Below, in pieces: positions 57,770 through 64,000 of a DNA stretch of 64,000 nucleotides. Source of the DNA: Opeltia flavorubescens (Eukaryota > Ascomycota > Lecanoromycetes > Teloschistales > Teloschistaceae). A program made the translations under genes and the position numbers. The notes below the pieces were generated by a model. The model had not been told where the DNA came from. It saw nothing but the letters and a program-made list of their open reading frames with translations, and did no database searches. Each line of letters opens with the position of its first letter. The first letter of the stretch is position 1. The stretch covers positions 434,001 through 498,000 of the forward strand of contig KE546967.1 of assembly GCA_000442125.1 (NCBI GenBank), in the 5' to 3' direction.

Positions 57770-58880
57770 TTTTTTTAAAATAATACCGCTATTATTTAAA
57801 AATTTTAATAATAATAAATAGCTTTTAATTATAAATTTTATAATTTTATTTAACTATTATTATTTTCCTCGATTAGAAAACTATTAAATAATAAATATTA
57901 TTATTATTTAATTAAGTTATAATACTAGAAATATTAAAATCTAAAATATTTATTTTAATTTGGATTTTATATATTAAATCGAAATATTTTAATAATAATA
58001 CTATAGTAAAAGCTTTTTTTAATTTTTTAAAGGCTTTTTAAATAGTATTATTCTATTTTAATAATTTTAATTTTTTATTATTCTTTATACCGACTAATAA
58101 ATTAATTATAAATATTATAATCTTTAAATAATACTTAATAAATCGTTAATAGAAATTCGTTAAATTTAAAAATATCTAAATATCCCTATATAATTTCGGA
58201 ATAAGCTAACTTTAAATTATATTTATTTTTTTAAAGTTTATTTCTACTTCTTTAAATAATATAATATATTTTAGAAATTCTAGCTATTTTATATTAAATA
58301 CGCATTTTTTTAGATTTAGAAATAACTAATATTTATAAAATCGGCGTAAAATTATACGAATATATTTTTAGTATTCTTTTTTAAAATCTAAATATATTGG
58401 GATATTATCTAAATATACTATATAAAAAATATTAATTATTCCTATTAATATTTTATTAATATATATTTAAAAGGTTATAAGAGTATTTATTAAATTAAAA
58501 AATATAATAAAATATTTAAAGTATTTATATCTAATATAAAATATTATTTTCTATTTATTTTTTTACTTAATTCTAATTTAGTAATAAATATCGCGTATAT
58601 CTATCTTTATAAATCTTTTTATACTATATAAATAGTCTAAAATTTTAGTAATTAAAGGGAACGGATACCGATTTTTAATTATTACTGTATTTAGATTATA
58701 GTAATCTATATATAAATATAATCTACTATCTTTTTTTAGTATAAATAAAATAAAAACTTTTATAAACGAGATTAAATATTAAATCCAGCTTTTTTTAAAA
58801 GTTTTTTTAAAATATCGGCGTAATTCCTTTAATTTATTATTTAATAGGTTATATATTAGTTTATATAATAGCTCTTTACT
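57770..58880 (-). pseudogene. Reverse transcriptase and RNase H relic, Ty3/Gypsy type
   Basis: Reading the minus strand gives recognisable Gypsy blocks broken by TAA/TAG stops: LYIDYYNLNTVIIKNRYPF (normally VDYRxLNxxTxKNRYPLP) near 58,680-58,740, then KRFIKIDIRDIYY, the catalytic box as VYLDNIPIY near 58,400-58,425 (the second Asp of YLDD is now Asn, a G-to-A change), FLNLTNFY, and an RNase H region ending FKxxRYYF near 57,790. The order and spacing match Gypsy pol. Confidence 0.85.
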
Positions 58881-60964
58881 CTTTATTAAATTAATAATAT
58901 AATTACTAGATTTTAATTAAAGTAATTTACTCGATTCTATTATAAAAAATATAAATTTAAAAACTTTAATCTAATATAAAATTTCTATACTATTAATATT
59001 AGCTAAATCCTTTACTATTAATACTATTAAAATATATATAATAAAGCGTACTTTAAAAGATTATTTAAAGATTTATAGGCGGTTTATCTATATTCTATTA
59101 ATTTTAATAGGAAAATACAATTTTATAGCCTATATATTAATAAATAAACTAATTTTATAAATTTTTAAAATATTTAAAATTATATTATATTTATTTAAAT
59201 CGATAGCGTAAAAAAAAATAATAGAAATTATTTATTTTATATTTTAATTATTAATATAAGTCTATTTAAAATTATAGATTTTATAATAATAATATTTCTA
59301 ATTTCGGAACTAGTTTAATATAAAATAACTAGTATTTATTAGAATAAGGCTCTATTTTACTACTTTAGTTTATAAGATATAGTTAATATCTAACCCCGTA
59401 TTTAATAATATAGAAGCCCTTTTAATCTAATTATTTATATAAAATTAGAATATTATTTTAATTTTTTTTATTACTTTAATTAAACGACGTTTAAATACTA
59501 AAATTTTATTTAAATTTAATTATTTTTTAAAGCTATATTAGAATTTTTATTAGCGTTAGATTTAATATTTTTAATAAATATCTTTTTTATTAACTTTTTT
59601 ATATAGAGGTAATTAATAGAATAATAACTTTTTTTATAATAATTATAATATTTTATTTAACTTAAATCCTTTAAATTAATATTTTTACTATTTTTTAATT
59701 TTATAAAAAGCCTATTATAGAATTTATAATTATTATATTTTTATTTATCCTTTATATAATTGTTATAAAATTTTTTTAAAACTTAACTACTCTAACCACT
59801 TTAATTTGAAGAAAAAGGCTTTTTATAAAAAATACTCGTATTAATACCTTTTGTAATATTTTTTATATAAATTATTAAAATTATTTATTTATTCTTTATT
59901 TTATTTTTAAATATATATTTAAACTAATATACTAATATTTAAATATCGCGTTTAAATTTTATAATAAAATTTATTATATATTATTTTTTTAATAATTCCG
60001 GTAACTGATTTTTAAACGCTTTTATTTAATAATAAAGCTTCTATAGTATTATTATACCCTATTTTAATATATAGTACTTTAATAAAAAATTTAAAAATCG
60101 GCTTTTTTTATTTAATAAAAGATTAAATAGCTATTTATAAAAATTAAGCTAGTTTATATAAATTTTATCTATTTTTATATACTAAATTTATTATATTAAG
60201 GGGTTACCTTTTAATAATAGTATAGTAAACCAGATCTTTATTTTATTTATTAAAAACGAATCCTATAATAATTTAAACGTTATATCCGCTTATAATATTT
60301 ATATTTAATAATTAATAAAATTATTTTTTAGCGGATAATCTAATAAAAAAACTAGCTTAATATCTTTCGATTTTATAATAATAAAAGGTTTAATATTAAT
60401 AAACGGAATAATAAAAATAAATATATTAATAGATATATAAAACTTTTAAAGCGTTATTTAAATTTATTAATAAACTATTCTAGCTTTTTTAAAATAATAA
60501 ATATACTTAATAACCTTTTCTATTTTATATTTTAAATTTTTAATTTTCCGTTCTATTTATATATTTAAAGAGGTATTTAAAAAGTTATTATTATTATAAC
60601 TACTATTAGAACTAAATAATAAAGGGGATAAAATTATATTATATATTAACTTCTTGCTTTTACGATAATAAATATTAAAACCTGATATTAGCTCCGCTAA
60701 AAGAATACTACTATTTTATTATAATCCCGCGGCGTTATTGAATAATTCTATAATACGCTTGTTTTAAAGAATTATTAAATTAGTTATACTAGAAAATCCG
60801 CCTATTAAATCTATATATATAATTTTTAATTAAATATTTAAATCCTAGAAATTAATAATTATACTATTATTATTATTCCTATTTTTATTATAACTATAAA
60901 TTTTTTTAATAGATATCTTTAATAGTAATCCGGGCCTTCGAATATAAAAAGGAAAAATTAAAAC

Positions 60965-61261
60965 TATAATATACTAGATATAATTAAATTAATTTAAAAG
61001 CGTAAACTACTATAAAAGAACTATTTATAATATATATATTCAGATATATTAAAGAACTAATTTTTATTTTCTAATAAAAAATAAGAAGGATCGCTATATA
61101 TCTGAAAATATATTTACTTTATACTAAATAGTAATTATTTAAATAACCCTATTTAAGCCCTTTAAAGGGCCCGTTATATTAATAATTTAATATATTATCT
61201 TTATTATATAATTTCTACCTGGGGTTAAAATACTAACTGCTTCTATAATTTAATAATAATA
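60965..61261 (-). repeat. 5' LTR of the Gypsy element (right copy)
   Basis: Aligns without gaps to the left copy. It retains bases lost in the other copy at several places, for example cag near 61041 and ctg near 61102 and 61219, so each copy was mutated independently. Confidence 0.9.
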
Positions 61262-61266
61262 ATACT

Positions 61267-64000
61267 ATTATTATTAATAAATTAATAAATTTAATAATAA
61301 ATTAAATTTATTAAAATAACCGAACTATATAAATAAATTAAAAACTATATATATATATATATTATTTTTTAAATTATAACTCTAGTTTTATAATTTAATT
61401 ATAATTATATACTAATATTTATCGAAGAAATTAATAATAATAATATTTATTATTAATTATTAATTTTAAATATAATCTTTTAAATTATTATTAAAAATAT
61501 TAAAATAAAAAATATATATTTTTAAATACTACTTCTAATAAATACTATTATTTTTATAGATTATTTTAAAAAGGATTTTTTAATATTAATTTTCTTAATA
61601 CCTTATAAATAAAAAATTACGCGGCTAATTATATTATAAATTAAGGTTATTACTTTAAATTATAATATTAATAATAAAATTAATCGAATTATATACCTAA
61701 ATAATTATTATAATATTATTAGACGCTTTTTTTTATAATTTTTATAGTCGGATAATTTCTATAGTACGCTAATATAAAGCTTAAAGAATATTAATATATT
61801 AAATTAAACTTTTATATTTAGCTTTTTTATTTTATAAATTTAAATATTTAAATTTTTTATTTTATAAAAGTAAATTTAAATCGTACTTTATATATAAAAC
61901 TAGATCTCGAACCTTTAATTATAGAACTATAAACCGCGGTTAAATAGAGAATAATATTATATTCTTAATTAGATTAATAAAATAGCGCTGGATATTCTTT
62001 TTTTTTTTATATATTAGGCTTATCCTAGGCTTTAAACGAGTAGATATAATAATAATAGTTTTTTTTTTTTTAAATATTAGCCGAGTTTTACCTTTAATTA
62101 AAAATAGAAATTAGATATATCTATATTATAAATTTAATATAGTATTTAATTAAAGCTATTTATAGTAAATAAAAAAAATATATATTTATTTTTAATAAAA
62201 TTATAATAACCTTTTTAAAAATATATATAAGATTAATTAATATTTATCTCGTATAAAAATATATAAATAGTAGCTAATTCTAATTAGGGATTTAAAATAG
62301 TAAATAACTTTATATATATTATTTAAATTAATTATAGTAATAGTAATCGGATTAGATTAAAATAGCGAGTTTTTAATTTAATATTTATCTACTTAAAAAT
62401 ATAATTAAAATAAAGCGTATTATATTAATTAATATTTATAATTTAAATAGATTAAAAACTTTTTAAATTAGGAATATTATATTATATAGATTAATTTATA
62501 ATATAAAAGAGTTTATTTTCTAATAAATTATTTTTTATAGGTTTAATATCTTTTAAAGTCTTTATTTAATTTTAAAACTTTTTAGGCGATATTTAAATAT
62601 TTTATAGTAATTTTCCTTTTTAATTAAAATATAATTATAAATTTAAGAGGATAAAACTAGAAATTACTTATTTATAAAATCTATAATAAAGAAATTCTAG
62701 ATTATTTCTATAATAATAAAGTTTTTATTATTTAATTAACCTAATAGATATCGATTATAATAATATTAAAATAATTTAATAGTTAAATAATAGCTTTATT
62801 TTAATTTCTAAATTGACTAATCGAAAAAAATATATAAAAGCCGGGAATAATATTTTAAAATAAAAATACTATATTAAATAATATTTATAGAAATAATATC
62901 GATAAAATATTTTAGTTATTATTTTTATATAATACCGCTTTTTTTATATTACGAGTATTAATAGTAATTTATAGAGCTATTATTAGAAATTTTAGAACCG
63001 ATATTAAATAAATTATATATTAATTTTTAAAAAATTAATATTAAGAATTTCTATTAAACTATCTAGTTATAAATAAATATTTTTTATTAAAAACGCTTAA
63101 AGTCTTTTAATTGTTTAATACTATATTTTTAATTAGTAGTTTTTTATAAAAATTATCTATATATTTATTATAATATTTCGTTTAATTTATTTTTATTGCT
63201 TTTAAAAGGGTAAGCGACGTTTTTTTCCCTTATAATATATTTTATAGATTTTAGATAGAAGTTTTAGAAAGTATTAAAGTCTATTTTCCTATATTTCTAT
63301 TATAAATATTCGACTTTAATATAGAGTTTTTATTTTTAAAACTAGAAGATTTTTTATATTTTTTATTATTTTATATTTAAAAAGTAGAAATATTATTTTA
63401 ATCTTGGTTTAAAATATTACTTTAATCTAAATTTAACTAGTTTTATACTATATATAAAATCGAACTTTAGCGTTTAATAGTATTAATTTTATCTAAATTT
63501 ATAATATTAAACTTTATAATAAAAAAAGAATATAAAATTAATAGCTTATAATTTTATATATTTACTTTTAAAAAAAATTTATTAAAAGCGGAATTATTAG
63601 TATTAAATAATTTTTTAGTTTTATATTAAATAATACTCGGCCTTAATATTTTAATTAGTAATTTAAAAATAAAATTTATAACTTTTTTTAAATAAAAGAC
63701 TAATAGTATAGAAATTAAATTAAATTTTAATAATAATTTACTATTATTTTAAAGCTAAAGCGTATAAAATAAAAAATTTATTATTATAAATTATTTTAAG
63801 TAAACGGACGAAAATTTTAAACTTTAAATCTATTTATACCGAGTATATACTAAAATTAGTTTAGAATTAACTATTTTTAAAGGTTTATTCTTAGTATAAA
63901 AGCCTTTAAAAATTATTTATAATAGTTTAATATTTTTATTTAATTAGATTTCTATTATAAATAATAGAAAGAGTTAATATTATTAATACTTGCTAGTATT
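61267..64000. repeat. Unassigned RIP-mutated repeat right of the Gypsy element
   Basis: 2.7 kb of the same composition running off the window. A short TA microsatellite lies near 61350-61370. No protein motif could be defended on either strand in the parts I translated. Confidence 0.5.

Larger units (their letters stand above)
52053..61261 (-). mobile_element. Dead Ty3/Gypsy LTR retrotransposon, RIP-inactivated
   Basis: Two 297-bp LTRs at 52053-52349 and 60965-61261 align without gaps at a constant offset of 8912 bp. Five-base flanks atatt (52048-52052) and atact (61262-61266) fit a target duplication altered by one transition. On the minus strand a polypurine tract directly precedes the left LTR, making it the 3' LTR. 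Pol relics on the minus strand run RT, RNase H, integrase in Ty3/Gypsy order. Total 9.2 kb, internal 8.6 kb, which is long: 3-4 kb between integrase and the 3' LTR is unexplained. All frames are destroyed by stops. Confidence 0.88.
45346..64000. repeat. AT-rich, RIP-saturated repeat compartment
   Basis: The whole 18.7 kb lacks an intact gene. TpA dominates, while CpA and TpG are almost absent; the few survivors include 52067-52080, 53736-53754 and 54121-54130. CpG, CpC and CpT still occur, as expected for RIP, which acts on CpA. This is a cemetery of mutated transposable elements, continuing past the right edge. It may be subtelomeric, pericentromeric or an interstitial AT isochore; the window cannot tell. 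Confidence 0.93.

Noticed and set aside
45346-64000. CRISPR array, prophage or bacterial operon in the AT-rich region
   Set aside because: The flanking genes are intron-containing fungal genes, repeats lack spacer structure, and the base pattern is that of RIP.

Overview
The window is nuclear DNA of a filamentous ascomycete (Pezizomycotina). Helotiales/Leotiomycetes is my best guess from general resemblance only. The evidence is short GT-AG introns (mostly 47-65 bp, often with a CTRAY-like branch point), dense genes on both strands, fungal families (a Ste2 pheromone receptor, a NUC-1/Pho4-type bHLH factor, a DUF7729-type secreted protein, a FAM32A-like protein), and a right-hand third made of extremely AT-rich DNA with a textbook signature of repeat-induced point mutation (RIP).

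Layout. Positions 1 to about 45,340 are ordinary gene-rich DNA carrying 18 gene models: SET-MYND protein (partial, -), PLP aminotransferase (+), Iqw1/DCAF-like WD40 protein (-), coiled-coil protein (-), 6-phosphogluconolactonase (+), two-RRM protein (+), DPM2 (-), CWC22 (+), BCAS3-like protein (+), DUF7729-like protein (+), NUC-1-like bHLH factor (-), Hsp90 (-), coiled-coil protein (+), FAM32A-like (-), NTH1 DNA glycosylase (+), tandem-BRCT protein (-), Ste2 receptor (+), Bud32 kinase (+), and the glutamate-cysteine ligase regulatory subunit (-). The last two converge and I count the two uncharacterised coiled-coil models as separate genes, so 19 loci if the partial first gene is included. Exon boundaries were placed by reading splice sites and keeping family sequence continuous, so most entries here are spliced models.

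From about 45,340 to 64,000 composition changes abruptly. C followed by A and T followed by G almost disappear and no intact gene remains. Inside it I could delimit a dead Ty3/Gypsy LTR retrotransposon (52,053-61,261, minus strand): two 297-bp gap-free LTRs differing at 39 sites, all transitions; a 5-bp target duplication differing by one transition; a polypurine tract beside the 3' LTR; and recognisable reverse transcriptase, RNase H and integrase relics. The DNA on either side of it is also saturated with RIP and could not be assigned.

The genes do not form one pathway. They are mainly housekeeping functions (splicing, DNA repair, chaperone, tRNA modification, dolichol-phosphate mannose synthesis, glutathione synthesis, pentose phosphate pathway) plus mating and phosphate regulators. 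Two close head-to-head pairs (DPM2/CWC22 and FAM32A/NTH1) share short intergenic promoters. I did not find a clearly new biological system; the observations I rate highest are the RIP record in the LTR pair, the sharp compartment boundary, the degenerate-FHA/zinc-finger/BRCT protein, and a sense-strand C-to-G composition switch inside several genes.
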